Below, piece by piece: positions 7,645 through 17,349 of a stretch of DNA of 64,000 bases. Position 1 is the first letter of the stretch; the number at the start of each line of letters is the position of its first letter. This DNA is from Mycolicibacterium goodii (GTDB lineage Bacteria; Actinomycetota; Actinomycetes; Mycobacteriales; Mycobacteriaceae). The position numbers and the translations under genes were made by a program. The stretch is taken from assembly GCF_022370755.2 (NCBI RefSeq), contig NZ_CP092364.2:186001-250000 (forward strand). The letters are read 5' to 3'. The notes below the pieces were generated by a model. The model was not told the DNA's origin. It did not search any database and was given only the letters and a program-made list of their open reading frames with translations.

Positions 7645-9318
7645 CTAGCCGGACGCGGCGTTCGCGGCCGAGGCCGACTGGGCCAGCTCGGAGAGCAACG
7701 GTGGGATGTCCATGCGCTCCAGCATCACCTCGACGAACACCATGCGGTCCTGGGTTTCGGCGGCCACCGTCAGCGCGTCGTCGAGCTCGCCGTAGGTACG
7801 GCACCGGAAGGTCAGCGCGTCCGGCACCCCGAGCGCGGCGGGCAGCTCGGTCCAGCGCCATCCGGTGATGTCGTTGTACTCGGCCGTCACACCGTGGATC
7901 GCACGCTCGACGGTGTATCCGTCGTTGTTGACCACCACCACCACGGGAGTGAGCCCCTCGCGACCGAACGCGCCGAGCTCCTGGATCGTCAGTTGCGCGG
8001 CGCCGTCACCGATCAGCAGGACCGTGCGACGGTCACGGTCGGCCAGCCCGGCTCCGACTGCGGCGGGCAGCGTGTACCCGATCGACGCCCACAGCGGCTG
8101 GCCGATGAACGTCACCCCCGAGGCCAACCGGTGGCCGGCTAAGCCGTAGAACGACGTGCCCTGATCGGCGAGCACCACATTGCCCGGGGTCAATGCCTCA
8201 GAGAGCCTGTCCCACAACGCGTGCTGCGTCAGCGCGGCATCGCGGGCCGGCGGCGCGTGCCGTTCCGGTGCGGCGGGCGGCGGCAACGCGGGGGACTCGA
8301 TGCCCCGTTCGGTGAGAATCGCGGTGAGCACGTCGAGCGCCGCGGCCATGTCCAGCGGTGCGAACACCTGCCCCGCGACCATGCTCTGGTTGACGCCGAT
8401 GTCGATCGTGCGTGCCGGATCGATGCGCTGGCTGAAGAACCCGCTGACCATGTCGGTGAACAGCACGCCCGCCGTCACCAGCACGGGCGCGTTCTCGATG
8501 ACGTCACGCACCGAACCCTCACTGGCCGAACCGGCGTAGATGCCCAGGAAATTGGGTGAGCTCTCGTCGACCAGGGTCTTGCCCCACATCAGCGTCGCGT
8601 GCGGCACGGTGTCGGCGGCCAGCAGCTTGCCGAGTTCCTCGACGCAGCCCATGCGGTGCACCAGGACGTCGGCCAGCACGGTCAGCCGGTGCTCGCCGAT
8701 GAGCTGTGCGGCGGCCTCGGTGAACAGCGAGCGGGCCCGCGGGCTGGTTCCGTCGGTGTAGCGCGGCAGCGGCATGTGCGGTGGTTCGGTTGGGAAGCGG
8801 GCGACGTCGGTGGCGATCAACAGATAACCCGGCCGTTTCTGCTCGCGCACCTCCGACAGCACCCGGTCGATCTCCCGGGTGGCCGTCGCGGGAACCAGAT
8901 TGGCCTGAGCACAGGTGATCTCGCGGCTCATGCGCAGGAAGTGCTCGAAGTCGCCGTCGCCGAGGGTGTGGTGCACGATGCGACGCGCCGCCTGGGAATC
9001 CTTCGACGGCGCACCGACGATGTGCACCACCGGCACGTGCTCGGCGTAGCTGCCTGCGATGGCGTTGGCCGCCGACAGCTCACCGACGCCGAACGTGGTA
9101 ACCAGCGCCGCCATGCCCCGCAGCCGGCCGTAGGCGTCGGCCGCGTAGCCGGCGTTGAGCTCGTTCGCACCGCCGATCCACGTGATGCGCGGGTGCGCGA
9201 CGATATGGTCGAGGAACTCCAACTGATAGTCGCCGGGGACTCCGAAGATCTCGGTCACGCCGAGTTCGGCGAGCCGGTCCAGCAGGTAGTCACCGACGGT
9301 GTAGCCGTCATCGGTCAT
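7645..9318 (-). CDS. kdc: Thiamine-diphosphate 2-keto acid decarboxylase
   Basis: A 557-residue ThDP enzyme of the pyruvate/indolepyruvate decarboxylase family, corresponding to Rv0853c. The N-terminal PYR domain has [17 protein letters not shown] and the catalytic Glu in [16 protein letters not shown]. The paired histidines are in [13 protein letters not shown] (about residue 115). The C-terminal PP domain carries the ThDP-Mg motif GDGAAQ...NNDGYTVE. It decarboxylates branched or aromatic 2-keto acids to aldehydes. Start chosen at [13 protein letters not shown]; the longer open frame upstream is antisense to far and lacks homology. It diverges from far with only 18 bp between starts. Confidence 0.9.
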   Translation of the reverse strand: MTDDGYTVGDYLLDRLAELGVTEIFGVPGDYQLEFLDHIVAHPRITWIGGANELNAGYAADAYGRLRGMAALVTTFGVGELSAANAIAGSYAEHVPVVHIVGAPSKDSQAARRIVHHTLGDGDFEHFLRMSREITCAQANLVPATATREIDRVLSEVREQKRPGYLLIATDVARFPTEPPHMPLPRYTDGTSPRARSLFTEAAAQLIGEHRLTVLADVLVHRMGCVEELGKLLAADTVPHATLMWGKTLVDESSPNFLGIYAGSASEGSVRDVIENAPVLVTAGVLFTDMVSGFFSQRIDPARTIDIGVNQSMVAGQVFAPLDMAAALDVLTAILTERGIESPALPPPAAPERHAPPARDAALTQHALWDRLSEALTPGNVVLADQGTSFYGLAGHRLASGVTFIGQPLWASIGYTLPAAVGAGLADRDRRTVLLIGDGAAQLTIQELGAFGREGLTPVVVVVNNDGYTVERAIHGVTAEYNDITGWRWTELPAALGVPDALTFRCRTYGELDDALTVAAETQDRMVFVEVMLERMDIPPLLSELAQSASAANAASG

Positions 9319-9336
9319 GCCGCTAGTCTGCCTCGC

Positions 9337-10419
9337 ATGACCAAGACCGGCCCCCTGACTGGCGTGAGAGTTGTCGAACTCGGCGGAATCGGCCCAGGGC
9401 CGCACGCCGCGATGATGCTGTCCGATCTCGGCGCCGACGTGGTCCGGGTGCGCCGCCCGGGTGGGCTGACGATGCCCGCCGAGAACGTCGACCTGCTGCA
9501 TCGCGGCAAGCGCATCGTCGACCTCGACGTCAAGGCCGAGCCGGGCAAGCTGCTCGACCTGGTGGCCAAGGCCGACGTCCTGTTGGACTGCTTCCGCCCC
9601 GGCACGTGCGAGCGCCTGGGCATCGGGCCGAAGGAGTGCGAGGCCGTCAACCCGCGGCTGATCTTCGCGCGCATCACCGGCTGGGGCCAGGACGGACCGC
9701 TGGCACAGACCGCGGGCCACGACATCAACTACCTGTCCCAGACCGGTGCGCTGTCGGCCATCGGATACCGCGACCGGCCGCCGGTGGCGCCCATGAACCT
9801 GGTCGCCGACTTCGGCGGCGGGTCGATGTTGGTGCTCGTCGGCATCGTCTCGGCACTCTACGAGCGGGAACGGTCCGGCAAGGGCCAGGTGATCGACGCC
9901 GCGATGGTCGATGGCGTGAGCATGCTCGCGCAGATGATGTGGACCATGCGCGCCACCGGGACACTGCGCGACGAGCGTGAATCGTTCCTGCTCGACGGCG
10001 GCGCGCCGTTCTACCGCTGCTACGAGACCTCCGACGGCGGATACATGGCCGTCGGATCGATCGAGCCGCAGTTCTTCGCGCAGCTGATCGCGGGTCTGGG
10101 GTTGGCCGCTGACGAGATTCCCGGGCAGTTCGAGCCGGCGCGTTACGACGAGATGCGGGCGATCTTCACCGAACGGTTCAAGTCGAAGACGCGTGCCGAG
10201 TGGACCGAGATCTTCGCCGGCACCGACGCGTGCGTGACACCCGTGCTCACGTGGGGCGAGGCCGCCGAGAACGCGCACCTGCGAAAACGCTCGACGCTGA
10301 TCGACGTCGACGGCGTCGCACAGGCCGCGCCCGCGCCGCGGTTCTCCCGCACCCCGGCGTCCACGCCCGGCAAACCACCGCAGGTGTCGACAAGCATCGA
10401 CGACATCGACTGGGTTTAG
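9337..10419 (+). CDS. far: Family III CoA-transferase / alpha-methylacyl-CoA racemase-like protein
   Basis: A 360-residue member of the CaiB/BaiF (family III) group, the length of mycobacterial Far (Rv0855) and Mcr. It shows [50 protein letters not shown] (His of the racemase site) and ADFGGGSM (Asp). Racemases of this group epimerise 2-methyl branched acyl-CoAs, allowing beta-oxidation of methyl-branched and sterol side chains. It diverges from kdc. The stop codon lies inside the first of three DosR-like boxes that serve the next gene. Confidence 0.85.
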   Translation: MTKTGPLTGVRVVELGGIGPGPHAAMMLSDLGADVVRVRRPGGLTMPAENVDLLHRGKRIVDLDVKAEPGKLLDLVAKADVLLDCFRPGTCERLGIGPKECEAVNPRLIFARITGWGQDGPLAQTAGHDINYLSQTGALSAIGYRDRPPVAPMNLVADFGGGSMLVLVGIVSALYERERSGKGQVIDAAMVDGVSMLAQMMWTMRATGTLRDERESFLLDGGAPFYRCYETSDGGYMAVGSIEPQFFAQLIAGLGLAADEIPGQFEPARYDEMRAIFTERFKSKTRAEWTEIFAGTDACVTPVLTWGEAAENAHLRKRSTLIDVDGVAQAAPAPRFSRTPASTPGKPPQVSTSIDDIDWV

Positions 10420-10488
10420 GGACTTTCGGCCGCGTCCCGATTGGGGACTTTCGGCCGCGTCCCGTTTAGGGACTTTCGGCCATTGTCC
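10415..10488 (+). promoter_or_regulatory. Three DosR-like boxes with exact 25-bp spacing
   Basis: GGGACTTTCGGCC occurs three times, with GGGACT starting at 10419, 10444 and 10469. Each copy is followed by a GTCCC, giving a GGGAC...GTCCC dyad. The left half and spacer match the DosR (DevR) response-regulator box; the right half is degenerate. Universal stress proteins are classic DosR targets, and a USP gene starts 30 bp after the last box. Box 1 overlaps the far stop codon. Confidence 0.7.
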
Positions 10489-10517
10489 CGGCCCGCACCG
10501 GCCAGCAGGATGGAGGT

Positions 10518-11399
10518 ATGAGCACCTCAGAAGCCCCGGTCGTGGTCGGAATCGACGGCAGTGACAGCGCGGTGAACGCCGCACGCTGGGCAGGTGCGGT
10601 GGCCGAGAAGCTCGGTGCGCCGTTGCACATCCTGCACGCCCTGCCCACGCTGGGCCGCAACCTGACCGACACCGCAGGCGCGATGGTCGCGGCGATGATG
10701 AGCTATCAGCAGGACTGCGCGGCGATCTTCCTCAAGGCCGCGGCCGACGCCGTCACCGCAGAGCGACCGGGCCTGGCAGTCACCACGCAGTCGGTCAACG
10801 AACCCGCCGACGAGGCGTTGATCGAGGCCTCTGGGCAGGCGCGACTGGTGGTCCTCGGCGGTAAGCCCGTGACACCGACTGCGGCGTTGCTGATCGGCTC
10901 GACGGCGCTGGCGGTGACGACGCGCGCGGCATGTCCGGTCGTCGCCTTCCGCGGTGACCGCGTCACGCCCGGCCACGGTCCGGTCCTCGTCGGTGTCGAC
11001 GACAGTCCTGCCGCCGCGAACGCGCTGGAGGTGGCGCTGGAACTGTCCGACAAGCTCGGCGCGCCATTGCGCGCGGTGCGGTCGATGTCGCTGCACGTAC
11101 CCGCCGAAGCCGGTGTCACCATCCCGCTCGTCATCGATTGGGAAGCGGTGGAGGCGGCCGAACTCGTCGCACTCACCGAGACGGTCGACAAGGCCGCGGG
11201 CCGGTATCCGAACGTCGACGTGAAGTGCTTCGTCGAAATCGCCTCACCAGGAAAGGCGCTCATGCAGCACGTCGCCGACGCGCAACTCGTCGTCGTCGGG
11301 ACGCGCGGGCGCAACGCGCTGGCCGGGGTTCTGCTCGGCTCGACGAGCCTGAACATGCTGCACCACAGCCCGGTACCGGTGGTGGTCTGCGGCCGCTGA
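10518..11399 (+). CDS. Tandem universal stress protein (two UspA domains)
   Basis: A 293-residue protein with two USP domains (about residues 1-145 and 155-293), the usual mycobacterial two-domain form. Domain 2 keeps the ATP-binding motif G-2x-G-9x-G-S as [17 protein letters not shown]. In domain 1 the matching stretch [17 protein letters not shown] lacks the second glycine, so only domain 2 looks fully competent to bind nucleotide. The ATG follows the Shine-Dalgarno AGGATGGAGG. The three DosR-like boxes upstream predict induction by hypoxia or nitric oxide. Confidence 0.9.
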   Translation: MSTSEAPVVVGIDGSDSAVNAARWAGAVAEKLGAPLHILHALPTLGRNLTDTAGAMVAAMMSYQQDCAAIFLKAAADAVTAERPGLAVTTQSVNEPADEALIEASGQARLVVLGGKPVTPTAALLIGSTALAVTTRAACPVVAFRGDRVTPGHGPVLVGVDDSPAAANALEVALELSDKLGAPLRAVRSMSLHVPAEAGVTIPLVIDWEAVEAAELVALTETVDKAAGRYPNVDVKCFVEIASPGKALMQHVADAQLVVVGTRGRNALAGVLLGSTSLNMLHHSPVPVVVCGR

Positions 11400-11469
11400 A
11401 CAAACTTGCAATTAAACGCACCGCGAGCATGAACGGAATAGTGCTCCAGGTCACCCGGTTGGTCTGGTC

Positions 11470-12387
11470 ATGCCCACGGGAGTAATGCTCAGAGTCAACC
11501 CATCCACTGACAACGCCATCGACGGCCTGATCGCCGACGCCCGTCGCGTGCACGAGCTCGGCGTTCGGCAGATCTGGTTGGCGCAGCAGGTCGACATCGA
11601 CGCCATCGCGGTGGCCGGTCTGATCGGCGCGGCCGTGCCCGGACTTGGAGTCGGGACCGCGGTGGTGCCCATCAACCCACGCCATCCGCTGCTGATCTCC
11701 GCGGCCGCCCAGACCGCGCAGGCCGCCGCGCACGGAAACTTCAGTCTGGGCCTCGGCCTGGGCGCGCGGGTGATCGAGCACCATGCGTTTGGTATCGACC
11801 GGACCAACACGGTGCAACGGCTGCGTGAGTATCTCCAGGTGCTGCGCGGGGCTTTCGAGAAGGGCGACGCCACATTTCACGGCGACGAGTACTCCATCGA
11901 CGTACAGTGGCCCGTGCGCGTGGCAGGCGGCACCCCGATCCCGATCTACGTCGCAGCCATGGGGCCCAAGGCCTTACAGGTGACCGGTGAGCTGGCCGAC
12001 GGCACCCTGCCCTATCTTGCCGGGCCACGCACCATCGGCGAGTTCATCGTGCCCACCATCAACGACGCGGCCGAATCCGCGGGGCGGCCGCAGCCGCGCG
12101 TGATCGCGATGGTGCCCGTGCTGGTGTCCGACGACGTCGAGGCGGCCAGGAAAACCGCCGCCGAGCAGCTCGCGTTCTACGCGACCATCCCGTCGTACCA
12201 GAAGGTCATTGCCCGCGAAGGCGTTTCGGATCTCACTGACCTTGCGGCCGTGGGCTCCGAGGATCAGGTGCGCACAAAGTTGCAGACGTATCTCGACGCC
12301 GGGGCCGCCGACGTGGTGCTCAGCCCGTTGCAGCCCGAACGTGCCGACGACCTCGAAAGGACCTGGGCGGTCGCCGCGTCGCTGTGA
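11470..12387 (+). CDS. LLM-class F420-dependent oxidoreductase
   Basis: A 305-residue luciferase-like TIM-barrel protein: first strand GVMLRVNP, then AVAGLIGAAVPGLGVGTAVVPINPRHPLLISAAAQTAQ and the glycine-rich LGLGLGARV, ending PVLVSDDVEAARKTAAEQLAFYA. It resembles the TIGR03564 subgroup of deazaflavin (F420) hydride-transfer enzymes, usual in mycobacteria. The ATG at 11470 is kept because it completes the first beta strand; ATG 11485 has a nearby GGGAG and is the alternative. Substrate unknown; no operon partner is evident. Confidence 0.8.
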   Translation: MPTGVMLRVNPSTDNAIDGLIADARRVHELGVRQIWLAQQVDIDAIAVAGLIGAAVPGLGVGTAVVPINPRHPLLISAAAQTAQAAAHGNFSLGLGLGARVIEHHAFGIDRTNTVQRLREYLQVLRGAFEKGDATFHGDEYSIDVQWPVRVAGGTPIPIYVAAMGPKALQVTGELADGTLPYLAGPRTIGEFIVPTINDAAESAGRPQPRVIAMVPVLVSDDVEAARKTAAEQLAFYATIPSYQKVIAREGVSDLTDLAAVGSEDQVRTKLQTYLDAGAADVVLSPLQPERADDLERTWAVAASL

Positions 12388-12435
12388 GTGTTCTCGGCGC
12401 GCGCACGCGGCCGCGGTGACCTAGCATGACCGGAC

Positions 12436-13131
12436 ATGCGGCCTCCCCGGCATTCGGCACTGCTGCAGCAGTTGGTCGCCGTGGCGCCGTCGCAGCAGGC
12501 CGTGCTCGACGAACTGCGCCGCGCCATCCTCGACGGAGGTGTGCCGCCAGGGACCCCGATCCCACTCGCCGAGGTGGCCGAGGTGTTCGGGGTCAGCCAG
12601 ATCCCGGTGCGTGAGGCGCTCAAGACGCTGATCGGGGAGGGCTTGGTAACGCACCGTCGCAACGCCGGTTACACGGTCGCGTTGCTCACCGCGCAGGAAC
12701 TGCGCGAAATGTACATCGTGCGTGAGACTTTGGAGTCCGCGTCGCTCATGGCCGCGGTGGCCAACGCGACCGACGCCGACCGCGACTCCGCGGTCGCGGC
12801 CAACGCGGTGCTCGAGCAGGCGATCGCCGCCGACGACGCCGCCACCTACCATCGGGAGAGTCGGCAGTTCCACGCTGCGCTGACAAGGCCGTCGCGCATG
12901 CACCGGTTGCTGCACATGCTCGAAGCGGCCTGGAACGTCACCGAACCGGTGCAGTCGATGGTGCACGTCAGCGCCGAGGACCGTACGCAACTGCATGCCG
13001 ACCACCGCGAGATGCTCGACGCGTTCCTGATGCGCGACGCTGAACGCCTGGTCGCGGCGTCCGAGGCGCATGCGGCACGGCTCAACTCCGTCATCGCGGT
13101 GCTGCCCACAGGTACCGGACTGCTGGCCTGA
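12436..13131 (+). CDS. GntR-family (FCD) transcriptional regulator
   Basis: A 231-residue regulator with a winged-helix domain (about 20-85: VLDELRRAILDGGVPPGTPIPLAEVAEVFGVSQIPVREALKTLIGEGLVTHRRNAGYTV) and an all-helical FCD effector domain (REMYIVRETLE... FHAAL...HREMLDAFL). FCD regulators usually sense small carboxylates. As the first gene of the allantoin island, facing the permease and racemase, it probably controls the island in response to allantoin or a breakdown product such as glyoxylate. That role is inference from position. Confidence 0.85.
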   Translation: MRPPRHSALLQQLVAVAPSQQAVLDELRRAILDGGVPPGTPIPLAEVAEVFGVSQIPVREALKTLIGEGLVTHRRNAGYTVALLTAQELREMYIVRETLESASLMAAVANATDADRDSAVAANAVLEQAIAADDAATYHRESRQFHAALTRPSRMHRLLHMLEAAWNVTEPVQSMVHVSAEDRTQLHADHREMLDAFLMRDAERLVAASEAHAARLNSVIAVLPTGTGLLA

Positions 13132-13139
13132 AATATATC

Positions 13140-13149
13140 TTTCGCGAAA
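13140..13149. promoter_or_regulatory. TTTCGCGAAA palindrome upstream of the allantoin permease
   Basis: A 10-bp perfect palindrome in the short AT-rich gap (13132-13205) between the GntR gene and the permease gene. It is the only strong dyad in this gap and is a reasonable candidate operator for the GntR protein. No second copy was noticed near the minus-strand operon. Confidence 0.35.
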
Positions 13150-13205
13150 TTGATGCATAGCTCCGGCGAAATGTAGGGGAAACAGATCGTTCCTAGCGTC
13201 GGGCC

Positions 13206-14768
13206 ATGACAGAAACCGCGGTACCCAACGCAAGCGGCGCATCGGCCGGCTCCGACGGGAACTTCCCCGTCGCTGCCGGCGACCTCGTCGAAGCGGCCGG
13301 TCACCCGATCGGCGGCGGCGAGATCAAGCCGGGTTACGACCCGAGGCTGACCAACGAGGACCTGGCCCCGCTGCGCAGGCAGAGTTGGGGCTCCTACAAC
13401 ATCTTCGCGTTTTGGATGTCCGATGTGCACAGCGTCGGTGGCTATGTCACTGCCGGCAGTCTGTTCGCATTGGGCCTCGCGAGCTGGCAGGTGCTGGTGG
13501 CCCTGTTGATCGGCATCACCATCGTCAACTTCTTCTGCAACCTCGTCGCCAAACCGAGCCAGCAGGCCGGTGTGCCGTATCCGGTGATCTGCCGCACCGT
13601 GTTCGGTGTGCTGGGCGCCAACATCCCGGCCATCATCCGTGGTCTGATCGCCGTGGCCTGGTACGGCATCCAGACGTTCCTGGCGTCGGCAGCCCTGGAC
13701 ATCGTGCTGGTCAAGCTGTTCCCGTCGCTGGCGCCGTACGCCGTGGTGGGTGACTACGGTTTCGCGGGTCTGTCGCTGCTGGGCTGGGGCTCGTTCCTGC
13801 TGCTGTGGGTGCTGCAGGCGTGCGTGTTCTGGCGGGGTATGGAATCGATCCGCAAGTTCATCGACTTCTGCGGCCCCGCGGTGTACGTGGTGATGTTCCT
13901 GCTGTGCGGTTACCTGATCTACAAGGCCGGCTGGGGCGCAATCGATCTGAATCTCGGTGACGTCACCTACACCGGCTGGTCGTCGATCCCGGTGATGCTC
14001 GGCGCCATCGCCCTTGTGGTGTCGTACTTCTCTGGGCCGATGCTCAACTTCGGTGACTTCTCGCGCTACGGCAAGACGTTCGCCGCGGTCAAGAAGGGCA
14101 ACTTTCTCGGTCTGCCGGTGAATTTCCTGGTGTTCTCGGTGCTGGTGGTGGTCACGGCTTCGCTGACGCTCCCGGTGTTCGGGGAGCTGATCACCGATCC
14201 GGTCGAGACCGTGGCCCGGATCGACAGCACGTTCGCGATCGTGCTTGGCGCCTTGACCTTCGCGATCGCGACGATCGGCATCAACATCGTCGCCAACTTC
14301 ATCTCGCCCGCGTTCGACTTCTCCAACGTCAGTCCCCAGCGGATCAGCTGGCGTGCCGGCGGCATGATCGCCGCGGTCGGCTCGGTGCTGATCACACCGT
14401 GGAACCTCTACAACAACCCCGAGGTCATCCACTACACGCTGGAGACACTCGGCGCGTTCATCGGTCCGCTGTTCGGTGTTCTGATCGCCGATTTCTACCT
14501 GGTGCGCAATCAGAAGGTTGTGGTGGATGATCTGTTCACCCTCGACGAATCCGGAAAGTACTGGTATACGAAGGGCTACAACAAGGTTGCGGTCGTCGCC
14601 ACCGTGGTGGGCGCGGTACTGGCTGTCATTCCGGTGCTGCTCGGCGGATCCGTCGTCGGCATGCACACGGCCGCCCAGTACAGCTGGTTCATCGGTTGCG
14701 GTGTCGCGTTCGGCCTGTACTACCTGCTGGCCAAGCGGGACGCGGTGGTCGCCGAGTCGCTCACGTGA
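13206..14768 (+). CDS. NCS1-family permease, probable allantoin/hydantoin transporter
   Basis: A 520-residue membrane protein with about 12 hydrophobic helices and the NCS1 N-terminal signature LTNEDLAPLRRQSWGSYNIFAFWMSDVHSVGGYVTAG. The block GVPYPVICRTVFGVLGANIPAIIRGLIAVAWYGIQTFL follows. NCS1 carriers move purines, pyrimidines, hydantoins or allantoin with H+ or Na+. Allantoin is the likely substrate, given allantoinase and allantoicase a few hundred bases away. The racemase starts on its stop codon (GTGA). Confidence 0.9.
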   Translation: MTETAVPNASGASAGSDGNFPVAAGDLVEAAGHPIGGGEIKPGYDPRLTNEDLAPLRRQSWGSYNIFAFWMSDVHSVGGYVTAGSLFALGLASWQVLVALLIGITIVNFFCNLVAKPSQQAGVPYPVICRTVFGVLGANIPAIIRGLIAVAWYGIQTFLASAALDIVLVKLFPSLAPYAVVGDYGFAGLSLLGWGSFLLLWVLQACVFWRGMESIRKFIDFCGPAVYVVMFLLCGYLIYKAGWGAIDLNLGDVTYTGWSSIPVMLGAIALVVSYFSGPMLNFGDFSRYGKTFAAVKKGNFLGLPVNFLVFSVLVVVTASLTLPVFGELITDPVETVARIDSTFAIVLGALTFAIATIGINIVANFISPAFDFSNVSPQRISWRAGGMIAAVGSVLITPWNLYNNPEVIHYTLETLGAFIGPLFGVLIADFYLVRNQKVVVDDLFTLDESGKYWYTKGYNKVAVVATVVGAVLAVIPVLLGGSVVGMHTAAQYSWFIGCGVAFGLYYLLAKRDAVVAESLT

Positions 14769-15559
14769 TCCGGATCTGGGTGGTCAACCCGAACACCACC
14801 GCATCGATGACCGAGGGGATCGGCCGCTGCGCCAGCGCGGTGGCCGGTCCCGGCACCGAGATCACCGCCGTCACCTCGCAGTTCGGCCCGCCGTCCATCG
14901 AGAGTCATTACGACGAGGCGATGAGCGTTCCCGGCTTGCTCGACGCGATCGCGCAGGGGGAGCGGGCCGGGGCAGGCGGGTACGTGATCGCGTGCTTCGG
15001 TGATCCCGGCCTGTACGCCGCGCGTGAGGTCGCGGCGGGTCCGGTGATCGGGATCGCCGAGGCCGCCATGCACACCGCGAGCCACCTGGGTCGGGGTTTC
15101 TCGGTGGTGACGACACTGGCCCGTACCACGGGTCGGGCCGCCGAACTCGCTGAACGCTATGGGATGCAGCGGTTCTGCCTCGGCATCCACGCGTGCGAAA
15201 TCCCGGTGCTCGACCTTGAGACGGACCCGACCGCGCAGAAGGTGGTCACCGAGGCGTGCCGCGAAGCCATCGAACGCGACGGGTCCGACGCGATCGTGCT
15301 GGGTTGTGCGGGCATGGCCGACATGTGCCGGGCAATCTCCGATGAGCTCGGCGTGCCGGTGGTCGACGGGGTCAGTGCGGCCACCCTCACAGTGCGGTCG
15401 CTCGTGACAATGGGGCTGCGCACCGGCAAGCGCGGCGAGTATGCGACACCGCCGCCCAAGCAGTACGTCGACCGGTGTCAGCTCGGATGCGCTTGCCGCC
15501 AGTGCTCGGCGATCTCGATGCGCCGAGCCAGCCACACCCGGTCATGTGATTGCACGTGA
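14765..15559 (+). CDS. Hydantoin/allantoin racemase (Asp/Glu racemase superfamily)
   Basis: A 264-residue HyuE/HpxA-type protein: N-terminal IRIWVVNPNTTASMT, first catalytic cysteine in VIACFGDPGL, second in VLGCAGMAD. Two-cysteine racemases interconvert hydantoin or allantoin enantiomers, so that a stereospecific allantoinase can use all of the substrate. The GTG start overlaps the permease stop. The family usually ends near PPPKQYVDR; here about 25 Cys/Arg-rich residues follow that are antisense to the 3-prime end of puuE, so the C-terminus looks like readthrough after loss of the original stop. Confidence 0.85.
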   Translation: MIRIWVVNPNTTASMTEGIGRCASAVAGPGTEITAVTSQFGPPSIESHYDEAMSVPGLLDAIAQGERAGAGGYVIACFGDPGLYAAREVAAGPVIGIAEAAMHTASHLGRGFSVVTTLARTTGRAAELAERYGMQRFCLGIHACEIPVLDLETDPTAQKVVTEACREAIERDGSDAIVLGCAGMADMCRAISDELGVPVVDGVSAATLTVRSLVTMGLRTGKRGEYATPPPKQYVDRCQLGCACRQCSAISMRRASHTRSCDCT

Positions 15560-16377
15560 TCGAGGAAGCGTTGCAGTGCAGCTGTTCTCGCGGGGCGCCC
15601 CACCAGCCGGCAGTGCAGGCCGACCGAGAGCATCTTGGGTGCGCCGCCAATCCCCTCGGCGTAGAGGACGTCGAACGCGTCACGCAGGTGTGCGAAGAAC
15701 TCGTCGCCGTTGGCGAACCCGGCCGGTGACGCGAACCGCATGTCGTTGGTGTCGAGCGTGTAGGGCACCACGAGATGATCGGATCCGTTGACATGTACCC
15801 AGTACGGCAGATCGTCGGCATAGGAATCGGAGTCGTAGACGAATCCCCCGTGCTCGACGACCAGCTCTCGCGTGTGCGGCGAATCCCGGCCCGTGTACCA
15901 GCCCAGCGGTGCGGAACCGGTGAGTTCTTCGAGGATTCGCACGGCCTCGGCCATGTGCTCACGCTCGGTGTCGCGGTCGGTCAGCTGATAGGACTTCCAC
16001 CGCAGCCCGTGGCACGCGATCTCGTGGCCCAACTCGGTGAACGCCGCGACCGCTTCGGGATTGCGCTGCATCGCACGTGCCACCGCGAAGATCGTCAGCG
16101 GTATGCCGCGCTGCTCGAAAACTCGTAGCACTCGCCACAATCCGGCGCGGGATCCGTACTCGTAGAGCGACTCCATGCTCATGTGCCGGTTGGGGAACGC
16201 CTCGGCGGGCGTCATCTCCGACAGGAATGTCTCCGACGCCGGATCGCCGTCCAGCACGCAGTTCTCCGCGCCCTCTTCGTAGTTGAGCACGAACTGCACG
16301 GCGATCGCAGCACCGCCGGGCCACTGCGGATCCGGGGGTGTGCGGCCGTAGCCGACCATGTCTCTCGGGTAGCTCAT
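15478..16377 (-). CDS. puuE: Allantoinase PuuE (polysaccharide-deacetylase fold)
   Basis: A 299-residue protein of the NodB/polysaccharide deacetylase superfamily, close to PuuE allantoinases: MSYPRDMVGYGRTPPDPQWPGGAAIAVQFVLNYEEGAENCVL, FGSR-type element YEYGSRAGLWRVLRVFE, and GHEIACHGLRW. It opens the hydantoin ring of (S)-allantoin to allantoate without the metal site of classical AllB. It overlaps the allantoicase stop (ATGA) and is last in the minus-strand operon. Its final 82 bases are convergent with, and overlapped by, the racemase gene. Confidence 0.9.
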   Translation of the reverse strand: MSYPRDMVGYGRTPPDPQWPGGAAIAVQFVLNYEEGAENCVLDGDPASETFLSEMTPAEAFPNRHMSMESLYEYGSRAGLWRVLRVFEQRGIPLTIFAVARAMQRNPEAVAAFTELGHEIACHGLRWKSYQLTDRDTEREHMAEAVRILEELTGSAPLGWYTGRDSPHTRELVVEHGGFVYDSDSYADDLPYWVHVNGSDHLVVPYTLDTNDMRFASPAGFANGDEFFAHLRDAFDVLYAEGIGGAPKMLSVGLHCRLVGRPARTAALQRFLDHVQSHDRVWLARRIEIAEHWRQAHPS

Positions 16378-17336
16378 GCCAGATCTCCGTACAGTCGCAG
16401 GCGCGCGAGACCGCCGTCTGGGTAGATGTCCAGACGTACCTCCGATACCACATCGGAATCCGCGACGAGAAAACGATGCCGCGTGTCGGGCAGCAGTGCT
16501 GTGCGCGGCAGCAGGTCCACCCAGTGCCCGTCGGCGCGCAGCCCGCTCAGCGCGGCCGCGCCCGGGCAGTTACCTACGAAGTAGGACGTGTCGACCTCGG
16601 CCAGGCGTACGCGTCCGGGACCCGCCAGGCGGATTCGTACCCAGTCGTTTCCGTCGTCGCGGCGGCGTGCGGTCTCCCAGCCGTCACCCATCACCTGCGC
16701 CAGGCCGGGGAAGATGAGGTTGTGCGGTGAGCTGTAGAAACGGTTGGAGCAGTCGAGCACCAGCGCACCGTTCTCCAGTGCCGCCAGATCCATCGGCCCG
16801 ATGCCGAGGAACCGTTTGTCGGGTCGGCCTTCGCCGTGCACACGTAGCCGCGCCACACCGCCGTCGGGAAAGATGTTGAGGCGCACATGGGTCCAACGGT
16901 CCTCGGAGTGCACCTCGAAGTTGTTGCGGGTGTCTCCGTAGACGCGGGATCGCTCGATGATCGACGTCCAGTTGGCATCGGTGGCCAGTTCCTCGGCGGC
17001 GGGGTAGCCGTCGACTTCCAAAGCGTCGACCGACACCTCGGGCGGGTAGTTGCCCTTGAACCACGCGGTGTCGACGACGATTCCGCGGATCACTCCGGGC
17101 ACACCGAGACGCACGATCGCAGAATCATGGCCGGGCTTCCGGCGCCTGCGGGTTTCCCAGCCGTCGTAGATCTGCCCCTTGTGCCCGAACGTCGCAGGCC
17201 GATACTGTGACGGCCCGGGGGAGATCAGGTTCTCCTTCTCGGCGAACGTCTCGTCATTGGCCCATACGACCGCGCCACCCAACGACCGCAGGGCCAAATC
17301 GGGCAGCCAGGTGAAATCCGGCGGGGTTTCGGTCAT
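16374..17336 (-). CDS. alc: Allantoicase
   Basis: A 320-residue allantoicase made of two repeated jelly-roll halves. The repeat is visible: YDGWETRRRRKPGHDSAIVRLG...VDTAWFKGNYPPEVSVDAL in the first half and GDGWETARRRDDGNDWVRIRLA...VDTSYFVGNCPGAAALSGL in the second. Each half ends in an IxPDGGxARLR block. It hydrolyses allantoate to ureidoglycolate and urea. ATG 17336 is used; a GTG directly before it is the alternative. It lies 13 bp after the DUF6986 stop and overlaps puuE. Confidence 0.92.
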   Translation of the reverse strand: MTETPPDFTWLPDLALRSLGGAVVWANDETFAEKENLISPGPSQYRPATFGHKGQIYDGWETRRRRKPGHDSAIVRLGVPGVIRGIVVDTAWFKGNYPPEVSVDALEVDGYPAAEELATDANWTSIIERSRVYGDTRNNFEVHSEDRWTHVRLNIFPDGGVARLRVHGEGRPDKRFLGIGPMDLAALENGALVLDCSNRFYSSPHNLIFPGLAQVMGDGWETARRRDDGNDWVRIRLAGPGRVRLAEVDTSYFVGNCPGAAALSGLRADGHWVDLLPRTALLPDTRHRFLVADSDVVSEVRLDIYPDGGLARLRLYGDLA

Positions 17337-17349
17337 CACGTGCTGCTCT

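Noticed and set aside
9319..10584. N-terminal extension of the kdc frame giving a 979-residue protein
   Set aside because: The extra 422 codons are antisense to far and show no homology; the family start [13 protein letters not shown] is at 9318.
12846..14666. A 606-codon minus-strand open frame across the GntR and permease genes
   Set aside because: Antisense shadow rich in His/Asp/Arg/Gln without any recognisable domain; the plus-strand permease is clear.
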